Source of the DNA: Bacillus sp. Marseille-Q1617
GTDB lineage: Bacteria > Bacillota > Bacilli > Bacillales > Bacillaceae_B
Reading direction: 5' to 3'
Assembly: GCF_903645295.1 (NCBI RefSeq)
Contig: NZ_CAHJXM010000001.1
Span: 1,117,501 to 1,181,500 of the forward strand
DNA: 64,000 nucleotides
The position numbers and the translations under genes are program-made. The notes under the pieces are model-generated. The model was not told where the DNA came from. It was given only the letters and a program-made list of their open reading frames with translations, and made no database searches. Within the stretch, counting starts at the first letter, position 1. Every line of letters begins with the position of its first letter. Below, piece after piece: positions 28,078 to 36,825 of the stretch.

Positions 28078-28746
28078 CTAGTAGATTCCGAATTCTGCCG
28101 TGAGTGAAGCGGTTATGCCGATTTGGCCGGGCTGAAGGGTTGTGCCCTCTTCTGCTGCTTTGACGAAGCCAGTGGGAGCGAACGGAATCACGGCAGTCCA
28201 GGAATGTTCTTTAATCGATTTGGGGTACGGGTTCAATTGCTGCCCTGATTGGCTGGAAAGGGTGATCGCTTTTTCATATGCTTTTTGATAAGCTGCTGCA
28301 AGGGCTTGTTGATAGGTCTTACCAGGGTCAGAATTAACAAATTGGATATTCTCTACACGATTTGCTCCACTTTTAACGGCATCGTCAATTATTTTTCCGA
28401 GGGAATCGATGTCGTTCACTGTGACCCGGAAAACATGCCTTACTTCATAGCCTGTAAAAATTTGCTTTCCATCCTCATAACTATATTGCGGGAAAATTTG
28501 ATAGGTGGACGTTTGGATGTCCTTTTCCGGAATATCATTCGCCAATAATGATCGCACAACAGCGTTTGAAATCTCACGGTTTTGGCTCTGAGCTTCTTCA
28601 AGATCTTCATTTTTTGTAACGACACCAACCGAAACGATTGCCTGATCCGGATCTACATACATGGTATGTTCCCCTGTAACCATAACAGTTCCTGTTCTAC
28701 CTTCAGTCGTGGTTCTATAATAAGAAGGGTAGGAGTACATATTCAT
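28078..28746 (-). CDS. SIMPL-domain (DUF541) protein
   Basis: A 222-residue protein of the SIMPL family: VTGEHTMYVDPDQAIVSVGVVT near the start, QNREISNAVV, IFPQYSYEDGKQIFTGYEV and a C-terminal PGQIGITASLTAEF. Family members are usually exported, but no signal peptide is seen here; the N-terminus is MNMYSYPSYYRTTTEG. The start overlaps closely the stop of the Pro/Gly-rich gene upstream, only 3 nt apart, so the two are translationally coupled. Molecular role unknown. Confidence 0.87.
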   Translation of the reverse strand: MNMYSYPSYYRTTTEGRTGTVMVTGEHTMYVDPDQAIVSVGVVTKNEDLEEAQSQNREISNAVVRSLLANDIPEKDIQTSTYQIFPQYSYEDGKQIFTGYEVRHVFRVTVNDIDSLGKIIDDAVKSGANRVENIQFVNSDPGKTYQQALAAAYQKAYEKAITLSSQSGQQLNPYPKSIKEHSWTAVIPFAPTGFVKAAEEGTTLQPGQIGITASLTAEFGIY

Positions 28747-28749
28747 CCC

Positions 28750-29121
28750 CTACACACACGTGAAGGATTGGATTTCATCTAAATCAATCCCGAAATAAAC
28801 CCATCTCCAGCCGATCCATCTCCAGCCGGCAATTGAACGGCGTCCGATAAATATCGGGTAGAACCAAAATTGATCTCTTCTCAGCCAAATATATGTGTAT
28901 CGGAATAAACAGCGCCGGATCGCACCCGGATCTACGGCAAATGTGCTTGGCCCGCCCTGCATAGCCGTCATCTGAGGGGTGAAGCTTGGCGGCGGTCCCG
29001 GTGGAGGCTGATTCCCTCCTCCTTGCGGCCCTCCAGGCGGTGGAGAGCTTGGTGGTCCGCCAGGGAACCCGCCGCTTGGACCTCCGGGAAATCCCGGGAA
29101 TAACTGTCTTTCATCGTACAT
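28750..29121 (-). CDS. Pro/Gly-rich protein with Trp/Arg-rich C-terminus
   Basis: A 123-residue protein. Residues 8-50 are low-complexity PGGPP/GFPGG, then a conserved-looking C-terminal domain: RRCLFRYTYIWLRRDQFWF, PIFIGRRSIAGWRW and VYFGIDLDEIQSFTC. The composition recalls spore-surface or exosporium proteins of bacilli, but I recognise no named family. GAGGAGG stands 7 nt before ATG and is buried in a 13-bp hairpin. The SIMPL gene follows by 3 nt. Confidence 0.8.
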   Translation of the reverse strand: MYDERQLFPGFPGGPSGGFPGGPPSSPPPGGPQGGGNQPPPGPPPSFTPQMTAMQGGPSTFAVDPGAIRRCLFRYTYIWLRRDQFWFYPIFIGRRSIAGWRWIGWRWVYFGIDLDEIQSFTCV

Positions 29122-29128
29122 AGAAGAA

Positions 29129-29166
29129 CCTCCTCATAAACGAATTCTCAATAGTTTATGAGGAGG
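29129..29166 (-). promoter_or_regulatory. Hairpin sequestering the ribosome binding site
   Basis: Read on the minus strand: CCTCCTCATAAAC, 12-nt loop, GTTTATGAGGAGG, then TTCTTCT and the ATG of the Pro/Gly-rich gene. The 13-bp arms are perfect and the 3' arm contains the whole Shine-Dalgarno sequence, paired to CCTCCTC. It could repress translation until opened, or act as the ldh terminator, although no T-run follows. Confidence 0.7.
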
Positions 29167-29215
29167 ATGTCTGGGCGTGCGTGTCTATTCATTTCTCTCG
29201 TACAATCTTTTGTGC

Positions 29216-30169
<954 letters not shown>

Positions 30170-30227
30170 TCATCACACACCTAACTTTAAGGAAGTTTTG
30201 TATTGTACTTGTTTGAAATAAGATATA

Positions 30228-30245
30228 TTGTGAAATGTTTCACAA
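30228..30245 (-). promoter_or_regulatory. Rex operator upstream of ldh
   Basis: TTGTGAAATGTTTCACAA matches the known Rex palindrome (TTGTGAA-N4-TTCACAA) with perfect arms. It lies 62 nt before the ldh start. Rex represses fermentative genes when NADH is low. Confidence 0.88.
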
Positions 30246-30508
30246 ACTAATAATAACATGATTTCCTAGCTTATTCTACTTCTAACCATATAAGAAAATA
30301 CCTAAACACCCTAAAATACATAACCTTTCACATTATTGTCATAATACGGTGAGGATCGAAATGGAGAGCAGCTTCTCCTTTTAACACATTCCAGTACTAA
30401 AAGCCCGTCCCTCGATGCGCTGCCGTATGAAATACCTTTTCTCAGTTTGGCTGAAGGATTTTTTCTAGGGAACAGTGAACTAATATAATATAGAAGAAAG
30501 GGGCGTGG

Positions 30509-31561
30509 ATGATGATGGAACTCAGGAATGGGGATATAGAGATTCGACCGATTAAAGTCGATGATAAATATATAGTAACGAAATGGCTGTCCGACCCGGA
30601 AGTTCTTCAATACTATGAAGGAAGGGACTGCCCATTTACACTCAAGATGGTCGAAGATAAATTTCTAGGGAGATCTAATGGTGTAGTCAGCTGCATCATC
30701 ATTTATAAAGGAAAAGAGATCGGGTATCTTCAGTATTATCCAATCGATGAAGAAGAGAGAAGTAAGTATGGTTACAGTCATTCCGATGAGGTGATTTTCG
30801 GAACGGACCAGTTTATTGGTGAACCGGCCTATTGGAATAAGGGAGTCGGGACCCTGATCATCAATACGGTGAAGAAACATCTAATCGACATAGCCGGTGC
30901 TGACCGCCTTGTCATGGACCCCATGATATGGAATGAAAGAGCCATAAAGTGCTATGAAAAATGCGGCTACCAAAAAAAAAAAATCCTCCCCCGAAACGAA
31001 CTGCATGAGGGAGTCTGGCATGATTCGTGGCTTGTGGAGTATAGGCCGGAAGAGAGGGGGAGACATGTATCAATTGAGGAGAGAATTAAGGAAGGTGCTA
31101 AACTGAGAGAAGAAGGGGAAATTCAGTCTTCTATTGATCTTTTTAAAAAGTTGATAGAGGAAGATCCTCAAAATGGCAGGATTCATTATCAATGTGCATG
31201 GAGCCATGATGCACTTGGGAAGGAATTGGAAGCCATACCTTACTATAAGGAGGCGATACAACTCGGTTTAAATGAATACGACCTCCAGGGTGCCTGCCTG
31301 GGGCTTGGAAGCACCTACCGCACATTAGGGGAATATGAAAATGCAAAAATAATTTTAAATGAAGGGATGGAAAGATTCCCGGAGAACCATGCATTAAAAA
31401 TCTTTTACAGTATGACATTACATAATGTTAGCGAGCATAGTGAGGCTATGGAAATTCTTCTAAAATTATTGGCTGAAACCTCGGAGGATAAAACGATTCA
31501 GACCTATAGGAAAGCCATTAAATTTTATTCCGAACAGCTCGATACGATTTGGAAACAGTAA
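30509..31561 (+). CDS. GNAT acetyltransferase fused to a TPR domain
   Basis: A 350-residue two-domain protein. Residues 1-185 are an AAC(6')-like GNAT domain (IEIRPIKVDDKYIVTKWLSD, GEPAYWNKGVGTLIINTV for acetyl-CoA, NERAIKCYEKCGY). Residues 190-350 are tetratricopeptide repeats (IKEGAKLREEGEIQSSIDLF, ACLGLGSTYRTLGEYENAK). In other bacilli the two parts are, from memory, separate genes. A run of 12 A residues at 30972-30983 encodes KKK of the GNAT domain and is a slippage site. Three ATGs in a row start the gene. Substrate unknown; drug resistance cannot be inferred. Confidence 0.85.
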   Translation: MMMELRNGDIEIRPIKVDDKYIVTKWLSDPEVLQYYEGRDCPFTLKMVEDKFLGRSNGVVSCIIIYKGKEIGYLQYYPIDEEERSKYGYSHSDEVIFGTDQFIGEPAYWNKGVGTLIINTVKKHLIDIAGADRLVMDPMIWNERAIKCYEKCGYQKKKILPRNELHEGVWHDSWLVEYRPEERGRHVSIEERIKEGAKLREEGEIQSSIDLFKKLIEEDPQNGRIHYQCAWSHDALGKELEAIPYYKEAIQLGLNEYDLQGACLGLGSTYRTLGEYENAKIILNEGMERFPENHALKIFYSMTLHNVSEHSEAMEILLKLLAETSEDKTIQTYRKAIKFYSEQLDTIWKQ

Positions 31562-31691
31562 AAAGATGAAACCTTACTTCTTTATTTCCATATGGAATAC
31601 GAAGGGTGAATTTTTATCCTAAAATAATGGGGATAGTTTATTGATGTACTGATAATCTGTTAAAGTTTGATGTAGTTTTTACTTGTTTTCA

Positions 31692-31825
31692 GCTGTTGAT
31701 TGGAGTGCAAGACGAAGACTCCCTCGGAAAAGCGTGTTAGGTGAGACCCCGCAGGAGCTATAGCGACGAGGAGGCTCACCAACCGCCCGCGGAAAGCGAA
31801 GTCTTGCTCGGAAATCAATAGCGGC
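31692..31825. repeat. Dispersed structured repeat type 1, intact copy
   Basis: From GCTGTTGATTGGAGTGCAAG to AAATCAATAGCGGC, 134 nt. Its terminal segments are roughly inverted (GCAAGACGAAGACTCC against GGAAAGCGAAGTCTTGC) and the interior has GTGAGACC...GGCTCAC pairing, so the element folds into a branched structure. Same family as the interrupted copy at 22329. Lies 37 nt before the zinc-ribbon gene. Confidence 0.8.
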
Positions 31826-31861
31826 GATTTAGCAGTCTACTATTAAGAGAAGGGATTTTCA

Positions 31862-32065
31862 ATGGATCTTGCGCTCATATTACTTATCATTGGCATCATA
31901 CTCGGTTTTACGATTTACCTGATAAATAAATCTTACCTTAGATGGCTGCATGGCAATAAAGGGCTTGATCTTCATTCAAAAGACGTTGAATGTCCCAATT
32001 GCCACAGGCTCACGAAAAGGCAGAAATCAGCCCAGCATTGCTCATATTGTTATACAAGTTTTTAG
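31862..32065 (+). CDS. Small membrane protein with zinc ribbon (second of its kind)
   Basis: A 67-residue protein: membrane span at residues 3-22 (LALILLIIGIILGFTIYLI), basic linker, then CPNCHRL and CSYCYTSF, two CxxC knuckles. Same length and plan as the protein at 26790 but weak identity. It precedes the histidine phosphatase gene by 15 nt. No family name recognised; a membrane-tethered metal or nucleic-acid binding adaptor is possible. Confidence 0.78.
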   Translation: MDLALILLIIGIILGFTIYLINKSYLRWLHGNKGLDLHSKDVECPNCHRLTKRQKSAQHCSYCYTSF

Positions 32066-32080
32066 AAATGAAGTGATAGT

Positions 32081-32635
32081 ATGAAAACCAACATTTATTT
32101 TGTCCGTCATGCACATTCCGTCTATACGCCTGAGGAATTGGAGAGACCGCTCTCCGAAAGAGGAAGACGCGATGCCGCTCGAGTGACGACTATATTAAAA
32201 GACAAGAATATACAGGCAGTCTGTTCAAGCCCCTATAAAAGAGCGATAGAGACCGTGCAAGGTACAGCCTCATACTACGATCAAGAAATTGAGGTTTATG
32301 AAAATATGAAAGAGAGGACCCTTTCTGAAAAGTCACTGGACGATTTTGAACAATCTATTCTGAGAGTATGGCAGAACCCTGATTTTTCTTTTGATGGAGG
32401 GGAATCGAACAGGGAAGCCCAGAAAAGGGGAATCCAGAGCTTCATGCAAATCTTAGAAAAATACGAGGGCAAAAATGCAGCCATCGGGACTCACGGAAAC
32501 ATCATGGTCCTGATCATGAATCATTTTGATGAAAGCTTCGGATTTGAATTTTGGAATAAGCTTGAGATGCCGGATATCTATAAAATGACCTTTGAAGGTA
32601 AATCGCTTGTCGGCGTTGAGAGAGTATGGAATTGA
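32081..32635 (+). CDS. Histidine phosphatase superfamily protein
   Basis: A 184-residue phosphoglycerate-mutase-like phosphatase. The catalytic RHA motif is in YFVRHAHSVYTPEE near residue 8; CSSPYKRAIETVQ follows near 48 and the second histidine in IGTHGNIMVLIM near 139. Such proteins dephosphorylate small molecules; substrate cannot be told. It forms a short operon with the zinc-ribbon gene and ends at a terminator. Confidence 0.9.
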   Translation: MKTNIYFVRHAHSVYTPEELERPLSERGRRDAARVTTILKDKNIQAVCSSPYKRAIETVQGTASYYDQEIEVYENMKERTLSEKSLDDFEQSILRVWQNPDFSFDGGESNREAQKRGIQSFMQILEKYEGKNAAIGTHGNIMVLIMNHFDESFGFEFWNKLEMPDIYKMTFEGKSLVGVERVWN

Positions 32636-32679
32636 GGCTCAGCTGTTTCCACCGCCTTCAAGCTAAACTCATAAAGAAA

Positions 32680-32711
32680 AAAATCGCCCGGATTGAGTCC
32701 GGGCGATTTTG
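32680..32711 (+). terminator. Terminator after the phosphatase gene
   Basis: AAAATCGCCCGGA-TTGAG-TCCGGGCGATTTT perfect stem, flanked by A- and T-runs. Confidence 0.9.
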
Positions 32712-32746
32712 TTAAAAAGTTAAGAAATAATTTTAAATTTGAGAAT

Positions 32747-32868
32747 TGTCCAGCTTCAGCTCCTAGCCCCTCGAGAAGTTTCAGTCCGCCCACTGAAGTC
32801 AAAGAGCGACTTCACCAGTCGGCCCTAAAGCGCTTGTCGGGGCTGCACAAGGCGCTTTCGCTTTTCTT
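32747..32868. repeat. Dispersed repeat type 2, stand-alone copy
   Basis: TGTCCAGCTTCAGCTCCTAG to GGCGCTTTCGCTTTTCTT. Internal stems such as CCTAGCCCC...GGGGCTG and TTCAGTCCGCCCACTGAA are present. Its end abuts the stop codon of pbuG. Same family as the nested copy at 22387. Confidence 0.75.
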
Positions 32869-34169
32869 TAATGAGGCAGAAAGGCCAGCTGATAGAAGAA
32901 TAATACCGCAAAGATGTAGACAAGCGGATGTACCTGCTTCCATTGTCCTTTGACCACTTTCAATAACGGGTAAGAGATGAATCCCAGTGCAATACCTGTT
33001 GCAATGCTTGATGTCAGAGGCATACTCAGGATGATCAGGAATGCAGGGAAGGCTTCATCGAGCTCATCCCATTTAATATGAGAGATGCTGCCCATCATTA
33101 AACTGCCGACAATGATCAGCGCTGGAGCTGTGATGGCCGAAATCCCAGAAACGGCACTTACCAGCGGACCGAAGAACGCGGCTGCAATGAATAGAATCGA
33201 CACTGTCAAGGTTGTTAATCCTGTTCTGCCGCCTGCAGATACACCTGCTGAAGACTCGATGTAGGCGGATGTAGGACTTGTACCGAACATTGCCCCGACT
33301 GTCGTCGCAACTGAGTCTGCCAATAGTGCTTCACGTGCCCTTGGCATTTGGTTGCCCTTCATCAATCCTGCCTGCTGCGCAACGCCGATCATTGTTCCGG
33401 TCGTATCAAAAATGGTTACGAGCAAGAAGGAGAATACGACTGCATAAAGCCCATATTGCACCACATCTGCAAAAGCAGTCAGCGGATTGCTGATGATGAG
33501 GCCTTCCGGGAGATGCGGGATGGCAAAGATCCCTTTATCAAAAGAAAGCTCCCCCGTAAAATAAGCAATCAATGCTGTCACGATCATCCCGATGAATAGT
33601 GCCCCGTGGACATTCATCACCATAAGTACAAGCGTCACTGCCAATCCGGCAAGAGCCAGAAGTGCAGAAGGAGAATGCAAATCCCCGAGCTTCACCAAAT
33701 TGGTAGGATGGGCTTCGATCAGTCCTGTCAAGCGCAGTCCGATGAATGCGATGAACAGACCAATTCCTGCGGTGATTCCGTGCTTTAAATTTTGAGGGAT
33801 TGCTTCGATTAATTTTGCCCTGAATGGTGTAAGTGAAAGGATAACAAATATGATACCTGCAACGAATACAGCTGAAAATGCCACAACATATGAAATATCT
33901 TCATTCGCCCCAACAACCGAGTAAGTAAAATATGCATTCAATCCCATGCCTGGAGCAATTGCAATCGGGTAGTTTGCAAATAAGGCCATCCATAATGTAC
34001 CCACAACGGCTGATATAATGGTTGCCAGGAATACTTGATCAAACGGTACACCGGCATCCGCCAAAATGATCGGGTTGACGATCACGATATAAACCATCGT
34101 AAGGAAAGTCGTCAAACCAGCCAGTATCTCAGTTTTTGGAGTCGTTCCATTCTCTTGTAATTTAAACAT
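32868..34169 (-). CDS. pbuG: NCS2 guanine/hypoxanthine permease
   Basis: Purine uptake protein of the inner membrane, about 433 residues with some twelve membrane segments. AzgA/PbuG-type motifs are NPIILADAGVP, ANYPIAIAPGMGLNAYFTYSV and the central GTSPTSAYIESSAGVSAGGRTGLT. ATG 34169 follows GGAGGTATC; a longer reading from 34208 would overlap the binding site. B. subtilis pbuG has a guanine riboswitch, which I do not find here; PurR-like boxes are present instead. PbuO-type paralogues are an alternative assignment. Confidence 0.92.
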   Translation of the reverse strand: MFKLQENGTTPKTEILAGLTTFLTMVYIVIVNPIILADAGVPFDQVFLATIISAVVGTLWMALFANYPIAIAPGMGLNAYFTYSVVGANEDISYVVAFSAVFVAGIIFVILSLTPFRAKLIEAIPQNLKHGITAGIGLFIAFIGLRLTGLIEAHPTNLVKLGDLHSPSALLALAGLAVTLVLMVMNVHGALFIGMIVTALIAYFTGELSFDKGIFAIPHLPEGLIISNPLTAFADVVQYGLYAVVFSFLLVTIFDTTGTMIGVAQQAGLMKGNQMPRAREALLADSVATTVGAMFGTSPTSAYIESSAGVSAGGRTGLTTLTVSILFIAAAFFGPLVSAVSGISAITAPALIIVGSLMMGSISHIKWDELDEAFPAFLIILSMPLTSSIATGIALGFISYPLLKVVKGQWKQVHPLVYIFAVLFFYQLAFLPH

Positions 34170-34181
34170 TGTGATACCTCC

Positions 34182-34230
34182 ATAAAAACGAACATTAAAA
34201 ACACACAACTAATATAATATTCGGTATTAG
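34182..34230 (-). promoter_or_regulatory. Pair of PurR-box-like sequences
   Basis: AAAAACGAACATT on the plus strand (34184-34196) and AATACCGAATATT on the minus strand (34216-34228) face each other about 19 nt apart, like the inverted PurBoxes (core CCGAAC) before B. subtilis purine genes. Each core has one mismatch, so this is tentative. Confidence 0.45.
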
Positions 34231-34360
34231 GATTGAATTCAATAGTTTATCCAAAAAATAATAAAAAAATAATTTTGAAACCCCTTCCAAATGCTGTGCT
34301 TTTTCGTTAAGATGTTATCAATTATAGAGAATATTTTTGAGGGAAAGGAGCGGTACTAAC

Positions 34361-36007
34361 GTGTATTTACAGCTGAAAGACAAACCAATCTCCGAGCAGA
34401 TTGAACTCATCACACGATCCTTAGTCGCTCTGAAAAGTTATAACGGTACAGACGGTGAAGGCCGAAAAGCGCATTATATATATGAAATTATCCGGTCATT
34501 TCCGTACTTTCAAAAGCATCCAGAAAAAGTGTGGCTGCAGGAAGTTCCAAATGACGGGGTCGGTCGTCAGAATGTTTTTGCTCTTCTGGACGGTGAAACG
34601 TCAAAAACATTATTATTCCATGCCCACTATGATACGGTAGGCACGGACGATTACGGCGCCCTGCAGGACATGGCACATGACCCGGATTTTCTTCAGAAAT
34701 TCTTTATGGACTATGAAGGAGAAGAAAAAGTAAGGGAAGATGCCCTTTCAGGGAATTGGCTGTTTGGAAGGGGAGCTCTGGATATGCAAAGCGGCATCGC
34801 CGTTCACCTTGCAAATCTGCTTCATTATTCGGAACAAAGCAAGCCTCCAGAGGGGAATCTTTTATTTTTGTTCAACGGTGATGAGGAAAGTGAACACGCA
34901 GGGCTGATTGCAGCTTTAACAGAGCTTGACCGCTTAAAGGCTGCAGGCTTCGATTACTTGGCAGCCATTAATACCGATTTTATTTCTCCCATTTATGACG
35001 GGGACTGCAAGAGATATATTTATACTGGGGCAGCCGGTAAATTTCTTCCTGGTTTTTATATTTACGGGAGGGAAGCTCATGTTGGTGATGTTCTGACGTC
35101 CATTGACCCGACTGCGATTGCCTCTAAAATCAATTTGGAGGTCAATCAGAATCTCGATTTTGTAGAAAAGATACCAGGTGAATTCACACTGCCACCGTCC
35201 TGCCTCTATTTTAAGGACGATAAGACGGCGTATAATGTTCAGACACCTCTTTCCACGTCTATTTATTTTAACTATTTTGTTTATGAAAAGACGGCCCGGG
35301 ATGTGTTATACCAAATGAAGAAAGCAGCCCTGGAGGCGGTGGCACAGCTTGAACAACGGAGTAAAGAACAGTATGAAAGTTACCGTCATTATCACAATTT
35401 CCCTGAGCGGGAGCTGTCCTGGCAGGTGGATGTTCTTACATTAAGAGAATACATTTTCTGGCTGAAAGAAAGGGGGCTTGATCCGGAGCCTGTCATGGAG
35501 GACGTGTTTCGTGATCATGAGGGTGAGGACAGACGGACAATTGCCTACAAAATGGTAGAAGCCCTTCAGCATCTCGATCCTGACAGAACGCCAAGAGTCA
35601 TCATTTTCTTAGCCCCTCCGTTTCTGCCGCATAACTATTTGAATGAAGAAAATGAGTATGGAAAGAAAGTAAAGGAGGTCCTGAACCGCTGTCTGGGTGA
35701 AATTTCCCGGGAGACAGGAGAAGATTTCGTAGTCAAACGCTTTTTCCCATATCTTGCAGATGGAAGCTTTTTGTCTCTTCATGAAGAAGATGAAGATATC
35801 GAAGTGATTAAAAAAAATCTGCCGATGATTGATGATCTGTATCCGGTCCCGATTGATACGATCCGAAAGCTGAATATCCCTTCCATTAATATAGGTGTCT
35901 ATGGAAAAGACGGCCACCAGTGGACGGAACGGGTATATAAGCCTTATACGTTTTCTGTACTCCCGGAGATCATTCAAAGGGTAACAAGGGATTTATTGAA
36001 TATATAA
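34361..36007 (+). CDS. rocB: RocB-like M20 family peptidase
   Basis: A 548-residue protein of the M20/M25/M40 metallopeptidase family, matching RocB of the arginine catabolism operon in length and content. Metal-site segments are LLFHAHYDTVGTDD (His, Asp), GRGALDMQSGIA (Asp) and NGDEESEHAG (Glu-Glu). GTG 34361 is chosen because AAAGGAG lies 10 nt upstream; the TTG at 34337 precedes it. RocB's reaction is not firmly established. Other roc genes are not adjacent. A terminator follows at 36031. Confidence 0.9.
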   Translation: MYLQLKDKPISEQIELITRSLVALKSYNGTDGEGRKAHYIYEIIRSFPYFQKHPEKVWLQEVPNDGVGRQNVFALLDGETSKTLLFHAHYDTVGTDDYGALQDMAHDPDFLQKFFMDYEGEEKVREDALSGNWLFGRGALDMQSGIAVHLANLLHYSEQSKPPEGNLLFLFNGDEESEHAGLIAALTELDRLKAAGFDYLAAINTDFISPIYDGDCKRYIYTGAAGKFLPGFYIYGREAHVGDVLTSIDPTAIASKINLEVNQNLDFVEKIPGEFTLPPSCLYFKDDKTAYNVQTPLSTSIYFNYFVYEKTARDVLYQMKKAALEAVAQLEQRSKEQYESYRHYHNFPERELSWQVDVLTLREYIFWLKERGLDPEPVMEDVFRDHEGEDRRTIAYKMVEALQHLDPDRTPRVIIFLAPPFLPHNYLNEENEYGKKVKEVLNRCLGEISRETGEDFVVKRFFPYLADGSFLSLHEEDEDIEVIKKNLPMIDDLYPVPIDTIRKLNIPSINIGVYGKDGHQWTERVYKPYTFSVLPEIIQRVTRDLLNI

Positions 36008-36030
36008 TGAGAATGAAACATTCAAAATCA

Positions 36031-36063
36031 AAAGCCACATCGTTTAAAGCGATGTGGCTTTCT
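36031..36063. terminator. Bidirectional terminator between rocB and yodC
   Basis: AAAGCCACATCG-TTTAAAG-CGATGTGGCTTT stem with flanking A- and T-rich ends, between convergent genes. Confidence 0.88.
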
Positions 36064-36064
36064 A

Positions 36065-36676
36065 TTATTCAGCCCAGTCGATTAAGTTACGGATATCCAG
36101 GCGGTCTGTTTTTCGTGCTTCCTTAAGAGGTTTGCCGATTGTGATCAACATGATCGGTAAGTAACGTTCGGAAATATTAAATTGTGAAACAAGTGCCGAA
36201 GGGTTGAAGCCGCCGATCGGACAAGTGTCCCATCCTTTTGCCTTGGCTGTAAGCATTAACTGCATGGCTGCGAGTGATGCGTTGCTGAATGCGGCATCCC
36301 TTGGATACTGGTCGCGGCTGTATGCCCCTTTGATTTGTTTCGTCAGGATTTCTTTTAATTCTGTAGTCATTTCACCTTTTTCAACTGAGGGATCTAGTAC
36401 AGGGTCGATATTTTTGTCTGCTTCAAGATCACCCAGAACGGCAACGACTGCTGACGCATCAACGACTTGCTGCTGATTATACGCGATAGGCAGCAGGCGG
36501 TTCTGAACTTCTTTTTGATCAAACACAAGGAATTTCCAATGCTGCAGGTTCCATGCGGATGGAGCTTTCCCTGCAACCTCAAGAATCTCTACCAATTCTT
36601 CACGAGGGATTTCCACTTCTGGATTGTATACTTTTGTGGAGCGGCGTTCTTCTGCCACCTGAAAGAAGTTTGTCAT
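36065..36676 (-). CDS. yodC: NAD(P)H nitroreductase, YodC-like
   Basis: FMN-dependent nitroreductase of 203 residues, close in length and sequence to B. subtilis YodC. Visible segments are ERRSTKVYNPEVEIP, APSAWNLQHWKFLVF, SLAAMQLMLTAKAKGWDTCPIGGF and YLPIMLITIGKP. It probably detoxifies quinones or nitro compounds. The HxlR-type regulator gene is divergent, with a palindromic operator between them, repeating the yodB-yodC arrangement. Confidence 0.92.
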   Translation of the reverse strand: MTNFFQVAEERRSTKVYNPEVEIPREELVEILEVAGKAPSAWNLQHWKFLVFDQKEVQNRLLPIAYNQQQVVDASAVVAVLGDLEADKNIDPVLDPSVEKGEMTTELKEILTKQIKGAYSRDQYPRDAAFSNASLAAMQLMLTAKAKGWDTCPIGGFNPSALVSQFNISERYLPIMLITIGKPLKEARKTDRLDIRNLIDWAE

Positions 36677-36735
36677 GATTATGCCTCCTTGATGTGAGAA
36701 AAGTGCTATAATATAGGGTATATCTGGATGTTGCT

Positions 36736-36750
36736 TACTTTTTGTAAGTA
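36736..36750. promoter_or_regulatory. YodB-type operator between yodC and its regulator
   Basis: TACTTTTTGTAAGTA has inverted arms TACTT/AAGTA. As I recall, the YodB box has the same TACT...AGTA form. It lies 60 nt from yodC, just upstream of AT-rich sequence resembling a -10 box on the minus strand. Confidence 0.65.
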
Positions 36751-36825
36751 GCTTATAACATGACCACTATAACGGACGTGTTTTTTTGCGTCAAGCAATG
36801 AGACTTTAAGGAAGTGTGAACCATC

